Source: Bordetella sp. LUAb4 (GTDB lineage Bacteria; Pseudomonadota; Gammaproteobacteria; Burkholderiales; Burkholderiaceae_B). Taken from it: a stretch of DNA of 64,000 bases. This document shows, one piece after another, positions 16,890 through 25,351 of this stretch; the first letter of the stretch is position 1; each line of letters begins with the position of its first letter. The notes beneath the pieces were generated by a model. The model was given only the letters and a program-made list of their open reading frames with translations, was not told where the DNA came from and did not search any database. The position numbers and the translations under genes were made by a program. The stretch spans positions 744,001 to 808,000 of the forward strand of contig NZ_JAHPZX010000001.1 in NCBI RefSeq assembly GCF_021325795.1, read 5' to 3'.

Positions 16890-18289
16890 GCGCCCAGCTT
16901 CATCACCTGTCCGTCGGCGAAGCCGCCCGCCTGCTGCAAGCGCGCAAGCTGTCGCCGGTCGAATTGCTGGAAGACTTCCTAGCGCGGATCGAAACCGTCG
17001 ACGCCCGCGTGCATAGCTACTTGCTGGTCACCGCCGACAGCGCCCGCGCCAGCGCGCGCCAGGCCGAAGCCGACATCATGGCCGGCCGCTGGCGTGGACC
17101 GCTGCACGGCGTCCCGTACGGCGTGAAGGACAACTACTACACTCGCGGCGTGCGTACCTGCGCCGGCTCGCGCCTGCTGCTGGACTTCGTGCCCGATCAT
17201 GATGCCGCGGCCATAGAAAGACTGCGCGACGCCGGCGCCATCTTGCTGGGCAAGCTGAACACGTGGGAGTATGGCACCGGCACCGGCGCCGTGCATTTCG
17301 ACCTGCCCTTCGAACCGGCGCGCAATCCCTGGAACCTGGATCACTTCACCGGTGGCTCGTCCACCGGCGCCGGGGCTGCGGTGGCGGCCGGAACCGCCAT
17401 GTTCGCGCTGGGTTCGGATACCGGCGGATCGGTGCGTCTGCCGGCGGCCGCTTGCGGTCTGCAAGGCATGAAGCCGACCTATGGCCGTGTCAGCCGCCAT
17501 GGCATCCTGCCCAACTGCTACACCCTGGACGTGCCGGGTCCCCTGACCTGGACGGTGGAAGACAGCGCCATCGCGCTGCGCGCCATGGCCGGCCATGATG
17601 CGCGCGACCCGGGCAGCGTCGACGCGCCGGTGCCGGATTACCTGGCGGGTCTGGAACGCGGGGTGCGTGGGTTGCGCATAGGCATCGTGCGCGACCTGGG
17701 CGCCGAAGGCGAACGCGTGGACGCCGCCAACTGGCAAGGCATCGAGGACATGGCGCGCGTGCTGCTTGCGCAAGGCGCAACGCTGGTCGACGTGTGCTTG
17801 CCGGCGGCCGTGACCGACTACCGCCAGGCCAGCTCGGTCATCAACTGGACCGAATCGCTGTCCATCCACGAGCAGGATTTCATGACGCGCGCGGGCGACA
17901 TGGGACAGGCGCTGCGCGACAAGATGATGAACGGTTTCATGACCCGCGCGGTCGACTACCTGGCCGCCCAGCGCCGCCGGCGCGAACTGGCCGCGGCCAC
18001 GGACGCGCTGCTGCGCAGTGTCGACGCGCTGGTGCTGCCTTGCGCCTTCCATACGGCGCCGCCTTACGCCGACCCCGAACGCGTCATCGCCTATACCGCC
18101 GACACCGCCTGCCCGCCCTTCAATATGTCCGGGCATCCGGCGATGGCCGTATGCACCGGCTTCGATGCCGCGGGCCTGCCGACGAATGCGCAGATCGTCG
18201 GCCGCTGGTTCGATGAAGCCACGGTATTCCAGGTGGCCCGTGCCTATGAGCGGGACACGGCCTGGCGCGCCCAGCGGCCCAAGCTCTGA
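16886..18289 (+). CDS. Amidase signature family hydrolase 2
   Basis: 467 residues. Triad: Lys81 (GVKDNYYT), cis-Ser158 (GGSSTGAG) and Ser182 (DTGGSVRLPA). It overlaps the DppD-type ATPase gene by ATGA. It is very similar along its whole length to the next gene, with long identical blocks such as GSRLLLDFVPDHDAA and NPWNLDHFTGGSSTG, so the two arose by tandem duplication. The KDNYYTRGVRTC segment around the lysine differs from amidase 1, suggesting a different substrate. The natural substrate is unknown. Confidence 0.9.
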   Translation: MSAQLHHLSVGEAARLLQARKLSPVELLEDFLARIETVDARVHSYLLVTADSARASARQAEADIMAGRWRGPLHGVPYGVKDNYYTRGVRTCAGSRLLLDFVPDHDAAAIERLRDAGAILLGKLNTWEYGTGTGAVHFDLPFEPARNPWNLDHFTGGSSTGAGAAVAAGTAMFALGSDTGGSVRLPAAACGLQGMKPTYGRVSRHGILPNCYTLDVPGPLTWTVEDSAIALRAMAGHDARDPGSVDAPVPDYLAGLERGVRGLRIGIVRDLGAEGERVDAANWQGIEDMARVLLAQGATLVDVCLPAAVTDYRQASSVINWTESLSIHEQDFMTRAGDMGQALRDKMMNGFMTRAVDYLAAQRRRRELAAATDALLRSVDALVLPCAFHTAPPYADPERVIAYTADTACPPFNMSGHPAMAVCTGFDAAGLPTNAQIVGRWFDEATVFQVARAYERDTAWRAQRPKL

Positions 18290-18317
18290 CTCTGACTCGG
18301 TCTCTGCCTCTGACGGC
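18284..18317. repeat. Short CTCTGA-type repeat spacer between amidases 2 and 3
   Basis: The spacer begins with CTCTGA repeated directly, then two further degenerate copies (CTCGGT, CTCTGC, CTCTGA) starting in the last codons of amidase 2. It is pyrimidine-rich, unlike the coding DNA around it. No hairpin is seen. Confidence 0.4.
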
Positions 18318-18370
18318 GTCCGCGTTGCGGCCATCGCCCCCAACTCCACCAGCCTTGCCACGGGAAGACC

Positions 18371-19786
18371 ATGCCCCTCACCCTGGACCACGCGCTTTTC
18401 CATCTATCCGCGGGCGAAGCCGCGCGCCTGCTGCAAGCCCGCGAACTGTCGCCGGTCGAACTGCTCGATGCCTTCCTCGACCGCATCGAAGCGGTCGACG
18501 ACCGGGTGCATAGCTACCTGCTGCTTACCGCGGACAGCGCGCGGGCCAGCGCCCGCCAGGCTGAAGCCGACATCATGGCGGGCCGTTGGCGCGGTCCGCT
18601 GCATGGCATCCCCTACGCGGTGAAGGACAACTACTACACGCGCGGCGTGCGCACCTGCGGCGGCTCGCGCCTGCTGCTGGACTTCGTGCCCGACCACGAC
18701 GCCGCGGTGGTGGAAAAACTGGCCGTTGCGGGTGCGGTGTTGCTGGGCAAGCTCAATACCTGGGAATACGGCACCGGCAATGGCGGCGTCTACTTCGACC
18801 TACCCTTCGAACCCGCGCGCAACCCTTGGAATCTCGACCACTTCACCGGCGGATCGTCCACCGGTTCCGGCGCCGCGGTGGCCGCCGGAACCGCCATGGT
18901 GGCCATGGGATCCGACACCACCGGATCGGTGCGGCTGCCGGCGGCCGCCTGCGGTTTGCAGGGCATGAAGCCGACCTACGGACGCATCAGCCGGCACGGC
19001 ATCCTGCCCAATTGCTATTCCATGGACACCCCCGGGCCACTGACCTGGACGGTGGAAGACAGCGCGATCATGCTGCGCGCGGTGGCGGGCCATGACGCGC
19101 GCGACCCCGGCAGCGCCAACGTGCCGGTGGCCGATTACCTGGCCGCGCTGGAGCGTGGTGTGCGCGGCCTGACCATAGGCGTGCTGCGCGACCTGGGTAG
19201 TGAGACCGACCTGGTCGATCCGGCCAACCGCGCGGGCCTGGAGGACATGGCGCGGGTCTTGCAAGCGCAGGGCGCCCGCCTGGTCGACGTGCTGCTGCCC
19301 GCCCCCGTCGCGGACTACCGCGCTGTGACGTCGGTCATCAACTGGAGCGAATCGCTCGCCATCCATGAACGCGACCTGCAGGAACGTGGCGCCGACATGG
19401 GCTACGCGCTGCGCGACAAGCTGATGTCCGGCTACACCACGCGCGCGGTCGACTACCTGGCGGCGCAACGGCGCCGGCGCGAATTAACCGACGCCACCAA
19501 TGCCATGTTGAATTCGGTCGATGCCGTGATCACGCCCTGCGCCTACCACGTGGCGCCGCCTTTCGCGGATAACGACGTCGTACGCGCCTTCACCAGCGAA
19601 AACGCCTGCCCGCCCTTCAACGCGTCCGGCCATCCCGCCATGACGATCTGCACCGGTTTCGATGCGGGCGGCCTGCCCACCAATGCGCAGATCGTCGGGC
19701 GCTGGTTCGACGAAGCGACCGTGCTGCAGGTCGCACGCGCCTACGAACGGGAGACCGACTGGCGTGCGCGCCGCCCGCGGCCCTGA
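18371..19786 (+). CDS. Amidase signature family hydrolase 3 (paralogue of 2)
   Basis: 471 residues. Triad: Lys85 (AVKDNYYT), cis-Ser162 (GGSSTGSG) and Ser186. The nucleophile motif reads DTTGSVRLPA where the neighbour has DTGGSVRLPA; the change is next to the oxyanion-hole glycines but the serine is kept. A four-residue N-terminal extension is the only clear length difference from amidase 2. Divergence is scattered, with strong conservation of the active-site half and more change after residue 270, consistent with an old duplication retaining function. Probably acts on a related amide. Confidence 0.9.
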   Translation: MPLTLDHALFHLSAGEAARLLQARELSPVELLDAFLDRIEAVDDRVHSYLLLTADSARASARQAEADIMAGRWRGPLHGIPYAVKDNYYTRGVRTCGGSRLLLDFVPDHDAAVVEKLAVAGAVLLGKLNTWEYGTGNGGVYFDLPFEPARNPWNLDHFTGGSSTGSGAAVAAGTAMVAMGSDTTGSVRLPAAACGLQGMKPTYGRISRHGILPNCYSMDTPGPLTWTVEDSAIMLRAVAGHDARDPGSANVPVADYLAALERGVRGLTIGVLRDLGSETDLVDPANRAGLEDMARVLQAQGARLVDVLLPAPVADYRAVTSVINWSESLAIHERDLQERGADMGYALRDKLMSGYTTRAVDYLAAQRRRRELTDATNAMLNSVDAVITPCAYHVAPPFADNDVVRAFTSENACPPFNASGHPAMTICTGFDAGGLPTNAQIVGRWFDEATVLQVARAYERETDWRARRPRP

Positions 19787-19800
19787 TCCGCTGCTGTTTC

Positions 19801-19842
19801 CTGTTTTCTATTTGCTGTTTTCTATTTGCTGTTTTCCATTGC
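19801..19842. repeat. 14-bp AT-rich tandem repeat after amidase 3
   Basis: CTGTTTTCTATTTG occurs twice in perfect tandem (19801-19814 and 19815-19828), with a third degenerate copy after it and a partial CTGTTTC before it. It is markedly T-rich against the GC-rich background and lies in the 117-bp gap before the second small gene. Its role is unknown. Confidence 0.65.
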
Positions 19843-19903
19843 CCGCTTTGCGTTTGCTGTTCCCTGATCCCCACTTTCCACGCCTGTTTACCTGGAGCTT
19901 GTG

Positions 19904-20113
19904 ATGCCTCTAGAACCCACACCCGCCTGGAGCGCCGACGACATCGCCGCGCATTGCCGGCGCTATGGCCTGACGCTGCCGGCGCCGATGCTTGCCCGCA
20001 TGCACGAACTGTCCGCCAACGTCACCCGCACCGGGCTGGCCATACCGCGCCAACCGGTGAAGGACAATGAGCCGGCCCTGGTGTTCGCCATGCCGACGCC
20101 CACGCCGCGCTGA
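19904..20113 (+). CDS. Small AtzG/DUF4089-like amidase partner protein
   Basis: 69 residues from the ATG at 19904 with GGAG 8 bases upstream (a GTG directly before it is also in frame). The layout DDIAAHCRRYGLTLPAPMLA, a middle helix, then KDNEPALVF matches the first small gene (GLALAPPHLAEL... DEPAHIF) and the DUF4089/AtzG pattern. AtzG itself is about this size. The gene sits 35 bp before amidase 4, the order seen for atzG-atzE. It probably binds and stabilises that amidase; this is inferred from the pattern and position. Confidence 0.65.
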   Translation: MPLEPTPAWSADDIAAHCRRYGLTLPAPMLARMHELSANVTRTGLAIPRQPVKDNEPALVFAMPTPTPR

Positions 20114-20148
20114 CGCCCACGTCATCCATCCCTCATCGAGGATATGCC

Positions 20149-21528
20149 ATGCAGCCCTATGAATTGACCGCCTCCGAAGCGTCGGCGCTGATTGCCGATC
20201 GCAAGCTGTCCGTGGAGGAACTGGCCCGCTCCACCCTGGCCTACATCGCCACGCGCGAACCGGTGATCCGCGCGTGGAGCCACGTCGACCCCGACCTGGT
20301 CCTGCGCAATGCGCGGGAACTGGACAAGACCGCGCCGCGCAGCCCGCTGCATGGCCTGACCTTCGGCGTCAAGGACGTGATCGATACCTTCGACATGCCC
20401 ACTCAGCACAATTCACCGCTCTATGTGAATCACCGTCCGGGCCAGGACGCCGCCTGCGTGGCGGTGGTGCGCCATAGTGGCGCGCTGGTCGTCGGCAAGA
20501 CTGACACGGTGGAGTTCGCATCCGGCGGACGCCGTGCCGCCAGCCGCAATTCGCACAACCTGGCGCACACGCCGGGTGGCTCCTCGTCAGGCTCCGGCGC
20601 GGCGGTCGGCGACCGCCAGGTGCAGTTGGCGTTCGGCACGCAAACCGGCGGCTCCCATATACGCCCCGCCGCGTTCAACGGCATCTACGGCATCAAGCCC
20701 ACCCATGGCATCGTCAGCCGGGAAGGCGCCAAGATGTACTCGCACACGCTGGACACCATAGGCTGGTACGGACGCTCGGTGGCCGACCTGCAACTGGTGG
20801 GCAGCGCTTTCCGGCTGCCTGGCTTGGTGCAAGCCCAAAATCAAGGCCAGACCGCGGCCCAAAATCAAGCCCAGGCTCAGGCGCCGTCGCTGCGCGGCCT
20901 GCGGGTGGCCCTGTGCCGTGGCCCCAACTGGGAAGCCGCCGACGCCTGGGGCCGGGCCGCGCTCATGGAAGCCGGCAAGCGCCTGGAGGCCGCGGGCGCG
21001 AAGGTGGTGGAGTTCGATCTGTCCGCCCCTTTCGAAGGGCTGGATGCCGCGCAACAGACCGTCATGCGTGGCGAGGGCCGCGCCGCCTTCCTGCCGGATT
21101 ATCTGGGCCGCCATCACCTGCTGCATCAGGACTTCCGCGATCTGGTGGAAAACCAGCGCGAGATCACACCCACGCAATTGGCCGATGCGTATGATCTGGC
21201 CGCGCGTTGCCGGGCGGAATTCGACGCGCTGTTCGCCGCCACCAGCGGCGGCCGGGGCGGCCAGTTCGACGTCCTGATGACGCCGCCCTCGCCCGGCGAG
21301 GCGCCGGAAGGATTGCAGGACACGGGCGATCCCGCCTTCAACGCCATGTGGACCTTGCTGCACGTCCCCTGCGTCGGCATCCCGGTAGGCAAGAGCCAGC
21401 GTGCGCTGCCCTTGGGCATCCAGCTGGTGGGGCCGCGCTTTGCCGACGCTCAGTTGCTGGCCATCGCCGCGGCGTGCGCGCCGGCCATCCATGCCGGCGG
21501 CCGCCTCGATCCGATCAGCTTGGGATGA
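20149..21528 (+). CDS. Amidase signature family hydrolase 4
   Basis: 459 residues. Triad: Lys75 (GVKDVIDT), cis-Ser145 (PGGSSSGSG) and Ser169 (TQTGGSHIRPA). It is clearly more distant from amidases 2 and 3 than they are from each other, and it has a 69-residue partner-like gene directly upstream, as AtzE does. A Gln/Ala-rich stretch at about residues 226-243 (encoded by a 13-bp direct repeat) lies in a surface loop between the catalytic half and the C-terminal half. It is the last gene of the operon, ending 3 bp from the convergent paoC-like gene. Confidence 0.88.
   Translation: MQPYELTASEASALIADRKLSVEELARSTLAYIATREPVIRAWSHVDPDLVLRNARELDKTAPRSPLHGLTFGVKDVIDTFDMPTQHNSPLYVNHRPGQDAACVAVVRHSGALVVGKTDTVEFASGGRRAASRNSHNLAHTPGGSSSGSGAAVGDRQVQLAFGTQTGGSHIRPAAFNGIYGIKPTHGIVSREGAKMYSHTLDTIGWYGRSVADLQLVGSAFRLPGLVQAQNQGQTAAQNQAQAQAPSLRGLRVALCRGPNWEAADAWGRAALMEAGKRLEAAGAKVVEFDLSAPFEGLDAAQQTVMRGEGRAAFLPDYLGRHHLLHQDFRDLVENQREITPTQLADAYDLAARCRAEFDALFAATSGGRGGQFDVLMTPPSPGEAPEGLQDTGDPAFNAMWTLLHVPCVGIPVGKSQRALPLGIQLVGPRFADAQLLAIAAACAPAIHAGGRLDPISLG
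20830..20882. repeat. In-frame direct repeat in amidase 4 (Gln/Ala-rich loop)
   Basis: GCCCAAAATCAAG occurs at 20833-20845 and 20857-20869, exactly 24 bp apart, followed by CCCAGGCTCAGGC. It encodes AQNQG...AQNQAQAQA. The multiple-of-three spacing keeps the frame, so copy number could change without loss of the enzyme. Confidence 0.65.
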
Positions 21529-21531
21529 TCC

Positions 21532-23772
21532 TCAGCTCCCCAGCAGGTCCTCGATCATGATGGGCAGCTCCCGCTTGCGTACGCCGGTGGCGTGATAGAC
21601 GGCGTTGCCGATCGCCGCCGCCGTGCCCGCCAGGCCGATTTCCCCCACGCCGCGCGCGCCCAGCTCGTTGAGCACCGGGTCGGGATAGTCCAAAAAGGTG
21701 ACATCGATTTTCGGACTATCGGCGTGGGTGGCCATGATGTAGTCGGCCAGGTTGCGGTTCACCGGGGCGCCGGTGGCGGGGTCATAGTGCGTATGCTCGA
21801 ACAGGGCCATGCCCACGCCCATGACCACCGCGCCTTCGATCTGGTTGCGTGCCGCGCGGGGATTGAGCATGCGCCCGGCATCGATCACGGTGACGACGCG
21901 GTTGACGCGCAAGCGGGCGATCTCGGGCCACCACATCACTTCGATGAAGTGCGCGCCATAGGAATTGATGGACCATTTCTTTTTCAGCGGATCACCGCTG
22001 AAGCCGCCCTCCGCGGCGTTGGCGTCCGCGCTGACGGCGCTCAGCCCCGCCTCTTTCACGATGTCGCCGTAGGGCACACCCGACTGCGCATCGGCACCTT
22101 TCACATGGACGCGGCCCGCGCTCAGCGCCAGCGTATCGGGTTTGCGGTCCGCATAAGCCTTGGTCTTGGTCGCCGTCTTGAGCAATCGCTTGACCGCGCC
22201 CCGAGTGGCCTGCAGCACGGCCGGGATGACCGATGCGGTGGCCGTGGAGCCGCCCGATATGGGTCCCTCCGGCAAGGATGTATCACCCAGGACGACTTCG
22301 ATGCGCTCCAATGGAATACCGGTTTCCTCGCTGACCAGTTGCGCCATGATGGTATAGGTCCCGGTGCCCAGATCCTGGGTGGCGCAGGCGACCCGCGCGC
22401 TGCCATCGGCGCGCAAGGCCACGCTGGCTTGCGCCGGCTGGCGCGCGCCCAGCCAGGAACAGGACGCCATGCCCCACCCCAGGACCGCGCCATCGCGCCG
22501 CATCGATCCCACCGCCGGGTTGCGTTCGGCCCAGCCGAAGCGTTCCGCCCCCACGCGCAGGCTTTCCACCAGATGCCGAGAGGAAAACGGCAGGCCATTG
22601 CCTTCGTCATGATCCGGTTCGTTGCGCAGGCGCAGCGCCAGTGGATCCATGTCCAGCGCCAGCGCCAGCTCGTCCATGGCGGATTCCAGGGCATACAGCC
22701 CAGGTACCGCGCCCGGCCCCCGCATCGAAGTGGGAGTGCCGATATGCCGGCGGGCCAGGCCCGATGTGACGCGCAGGTTGGCCGTGCGATACATATGCGG
22801 CGTGGCTTCCCCGCAGCTTTCCTCGTAATCGTCGAGGATGGACGTATGGTTCAGATAGTCCTGCTGCAAGGACAGCAGTTTGCCGTCCCGTTCGGCGCCC
22901 AGGCGCATGCGCTGCTGCGTGCGCGGCCGGTGCCCCACGCTCTGGAACATCATGGGGCGCGACAGCACCAGCTTGACCGGCGCGCCCAACTGACGCGCGG
23001 CGCAGGCGGCCAGGGCCGAGTGGGGCCAGGGCCACAGCTTGCCGCCGAAACCGGAGCCCAGGAAGCGTGTGATCACGCGCACGTTTTCCTTGCTCGTCCC
23101 CAACATCTGCACCATCACGGCCTTGTGGTTGACCACCGCCTGCGACGTCTCGTAGAGCGTATAAGCCTCGCCATCCCAGACCGCCACGGTGGCATGCAGC
23201 TCGATGGGATTGTGCGTCTCGGCGGGCGTGGCATAGGTTTGGTCGACGCGCACAGGCGCGGCGTCGTAGGCGGCCGCCGCGTCGCCCCGTTCGCTTTGCA
23301 CCTTGGGTGCATCCTGGCTTTCCAGATGCGGATCGACGTTCGGCTCCGCCGCCACATAGCTGACGCGCACGGCCGCGGCGGCCGCGGTGGCCTGCTCGAA
23401 CGTATCGGCGACCACCAGGGCCACGTACTGGCCGTAGTAGCGGATCACGTCGTCGTCGAAAGGCGGACGGGCTTCGTCCAGCGACGCCCCCTGCACCCGG
23501 TACAGGGGACCGATATTGCCCCGATGCAATACCAGGCGCACGCCGGGCATGGCTTCAGCCGGCACGGTATCCAGCGCCGCGATGCGGCCATGGGCAATCG
23601 TGCTGCATACGGGCACGGCGTAGCGCATGCCGATGAAATGGAAATCGGCGGTGTAGGCCGCCTGGCCGCTGACCTTCAAGGGCCCATCGATACGGCTCAC
23701 CGCTTTGCCGATGACGGCATAGCCTGCGGCCGCCGGCGCGGGCGCCGTGGTTTTCTCTGCGACAGTGGACAT
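21532..23772 (-). CDS. paoC: Molybdenum cofactor-binding large subunit, aldehyde oxidoreductase
   Basis: 746 residues, matching the PaoC/YagR subunit of the xanthine oxidase family. Visible segments include SRIDGPLKVSGQAAYTADF near the N-terminus, GSGFGGKLWPWPH (molybdopterin site), RGPGAVPGLYALESAMDELA and the C-terminal ARGVGEIGLAGTAAAIGNA, which contains the family's catalytic glutamate (VGEIG). The enzyme oxidises aldehydes, often aromatic, to acids. It is the third gene of a three-gene operon transcribed towards the amidases. No Tat signal is visible on this subunit. No PaoD/XdhC-type maturation gene is adjacent. Confidence 0.92.
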   Translation of the reverse strand: MSTVAEKTTAPAPAAAGYAVIGKAVSRIDGPLKVSGQAAYTADFHFIGMRYAVPVCSTIAHGRIAALDTVPAEAMPGVRLVLHRGNIGPLYRVQGASLDEARPPFDDDVIRYYGQYVALVVADTFEQATAAAAAVRVSYVAAEPNVDPHLESQDAPKVQSERGDAAAAYDAAPVRVDQTYATPAETHNPIELHATVAVWDGEAYTLYETSQAVVNHKAVMVQMLGTSKENVRVITRFLGSGFGGKLWPWPHSALAACAARQLGAPVKLVLSRPMMFQSVGHRPRTQQRMRLGAERDGKLLSLQQDYLNHTSILDDYEESCGEATPHMYRTANLRVTSGLARRHIGTPTSMRGPGAVPGLYALESAMDELALALDMDPLALRLRNEPDHDEGNGLPFSSRHLVESLRVGAERFGWAERNPAVGSMRRDGAVLGWGMASCSWLGARQPAQASVALRADGSARVACATQDLGTGTYTIMAQLVSEETGIPLERIEVVLGDTSLPEGPISGGSTATASVIPAVLQATRGAVKRLLKTATKTKAYADRKPDTLALSAGRVHVKGADAQSGVPYGDIVKEAGLSAVSADANAAEGGFSGDPLKKKWSINSYGAHFIEVMWWPEIARLRVNRVVTVIDAGRMLNPRAARNQIEGAVVMGVGMALFEHTHYDPATGAPVNRNLADYIMATHADSPKIDVTFLDYPDPVLNELGARGVGEIGLAGTAAAIGNAVYHATGVRKRELPIMIEDLLGS

Positions 23773-23799
23773 GGCTGCTCCTTTTCCCGCTGGTCCTGC

Positions 23800-24822
23800 T
23801 CAATTGGATATGGCGCTGGCTGGCTGCGCCGCCGCCTGGCGCAAGGCCTGCACCAGGCAGCGGCGCGCCAGTTCGACCTTGAAGCCGTTGTCTCGCAGTG
23901 GCCTGGCGTCGCGCAGCGCGGCATTCGCGGCCGCAAGGAAGACACCCTCTTCAGGCGCCTGATCGCGCAGCAGGGCTTCCGCTTCGGGCGCGCGCCAGGG
24001 CCGCGTGCCGACACCGCCCAAGGCCACCCGCACATGGTCGATACGCCCATCGGCGATGCCCAGCACCACGGCGGCCGATGCCAGGGCAAATTCATAGGAA
24101 GCGCGATCGCGCAGCTTCAGGTACACCGAACGGCTGCCTGGCCGGGGCGGCGGCAAGGACACATGCGTCACCAGGTCACCCGGCTGCAACACTGTCTCCC
24201 TTTCCGGCGTATCGTCGGGCAAGTAGAAAAACTCGCCGATGGGAACGGCGCGCTGGCCCTGCATCCCCTCGATATGAACCGTGGCTTCCAATGCCATCAA
24301 GGCCACATTCATGTCGGAAGGATTGCTGGCGACACAGTTTTCGCTGGTACCCAGCACGGCCAGATTGCGGTGAAAGCCCTGGATGGCGGGGCAGCCGCTG
24401 CCGGGATCGCGCTTGTTGCACGGCGACACCGGATCGCGGAAATAGACGCAGCGAGTGCGTTGCAGCAGATTGCCGCCGGTGCTCGCCATATTGCGCAGTT
24501 GCGCCGAGGCGCCCGCCATGAGCGCCTGCGACAGCACGGCGTAGTCACGCAGGACGCCGGCGTCCTGTGCCAGATCCGAGTTGCGCACCAAGGCGCCGAT
24601 GCGCAGGCCACCGTCAGGGGTCGGCTCGACATCCTCCAGGGGCAGGCGGTTGATGTCGACCACGTAGTCGGGCCGCTCGACCTCCAGCTTCATCAAGTCC
24701 ACCAGGGTGGTGCCCCCGGCCAGAAAACGCACCCGGGCACCCTGCTGGGCGGTAGCGGTGGCACCGCCCGCCTGTACCGCGCCCGCGATGTCGGCGGCTC
24801 GCACGAATTGGAAATTCTGCAT
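23800..24822 (-). CDS. paoB: FAD-binding subunit of aldehyde oxidoreductase, with extra Fe-S loop
   Basis: 340 residues. The FAD-binding pattern is seen in RFLAGGTTLVDLMKLEVERP and in MASTGGNLLQRTRC. A cysteine-rich insertion follows: RCVYFRDPVSPCNKRDPGSGC. In E. coli PaoB an insertion of this kind holds an additional [4Fe-4S] cluster not found in classical xanthine oxidases. The C-terminal CO dehydrogenase-type domain contains GGVGTRPWRAPEAE. It carries electrons between the iron-sulfur subunit and the molybdenum subunit. It is separated from paoA by 10 bp and from paoC by 27 bp. Confidence 0.92.
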   Translation of the reverse strand: MQNFQFVRAADIAGAVQAGGATATAQQGARVRFLAGGTTLVDLMKLEVERPDYVVDINRLPLEDVEPTPDGGLRIGALVRNSDLAQDAGVLRDYAVLSQALMAGASAQLRNMASTGGNLLQRTRCVYFRDPVSPCNKRDPGSGCPAIQGFHRNLAVLGTSENCVASNPSDMNVALMALEATVHIEGMQGQRAVPIGEFFYLPDDTPERETVLQPGDLVTHVSLPPPRPGSRSVYLKLRDRASYEFALASAAVVLGIADGRIDHVRVALGGVGTRPWRAPEAEALLRDQAPEEGVFLAAANAALRDARPLRDNGFKVELARRCLVQALRQAAAQPASAISN

Positions 24823-24832
24823 GGCGGCCTCC

Positions 24833-25351
24833 TCACGCCTTGCGGCGCACGTCCTGGATGGCAGCGACGATGTTGCCGTAGGCGCCGCAACGACAGATAT
24901 TGCCGCTCATGGCTTCCTTGACCTCGGCATCACCGGGCCCCCATGGCTCCTCCAGCAAAGCCACGGCGGACATGATCTGTCCCGACGTGCAGTAGCCGCA
25001 CTGGTAGCCGTCGTGCTCGACGAAAGCCTGCTGCATGGGATGAAGCTGGCCGGGCTGGCCCAGGCCTTCAATGGTCGTGATGGCGTCGCCTACATGGGCA
25101 ATGGCCAGCGCCAGACAGGCATTCACGCGTCTGCCGTTGACATGCACCGTACAGGCCCCGCACTGGCCGTGGTCACAGCCCTTTTTCGTGCCGGTCAGGC
25201 CAACGTGGTCGCGCAAGGCGTCCAGGAGCGTGGTGCGGGGATCGAGTTCCAGTTCATGCGATTCGCCGTTCACGACGAGCGTGGTCGATACCAGACAGGT
25301 GGCCCCGCGTGGGGCCTCTGGCGCGACGGGGCGGGGAGCATCGGGTGCCAT
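24833..25351 (-). CDS. paoA: [2Fe-2S] subunit of aldehyde oxidoreductase
   Basis: 172 residues from 25351, where GGAGATTGCC precedes the ATG; an upstream in-frame extension is not homologous. Two [2Fe-2S] cysteine sets are visible: GCDHGQCGACT (plus a later cysteine in VNACLAL) and GYQCGYCTSGQ with GNICRCGAY. Unlike E. coli PaoA, the N-terminus (MAPDAPRPVAPEAP) has no twin-arginine signal, so this complex may stay in the cytoplasm unless a start further upstream is used. First gene of the operon. Confidence 0.9.
   Translation of the reverse strand: MAPDAPRPVAPEAPRGATCLVSTTLVVNGESHELELDPRTTLLDALRDHVGLTGTKKGCDHGQCGACTVHVNGRRVNACLALAIAHVGDAITTIEGLGQPGQLHPMQQAFVEHDGYQCGYCTSGQIMSAVALLEEPWGPGDAEVKEAMSGNICRCGAYGNIVAAIQDVRRKA

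Noticed and set aside
9659-21528. gatA (glutamyl-tRNA amidotransferase subunit A) for one of the amidases
   Set aside because: No gatB or gatC is linked, and the context is a catabolic importer; the amidase family motif alone is not enough.
21592-24921. 1109-residue open frame on the plus strand
   Set aside because: It runs antisense across the clearly homologous paoC and paoB genes, is rich in Arg, His and Gln, and shows no domain; it is a by-product of GC-rich codon use.
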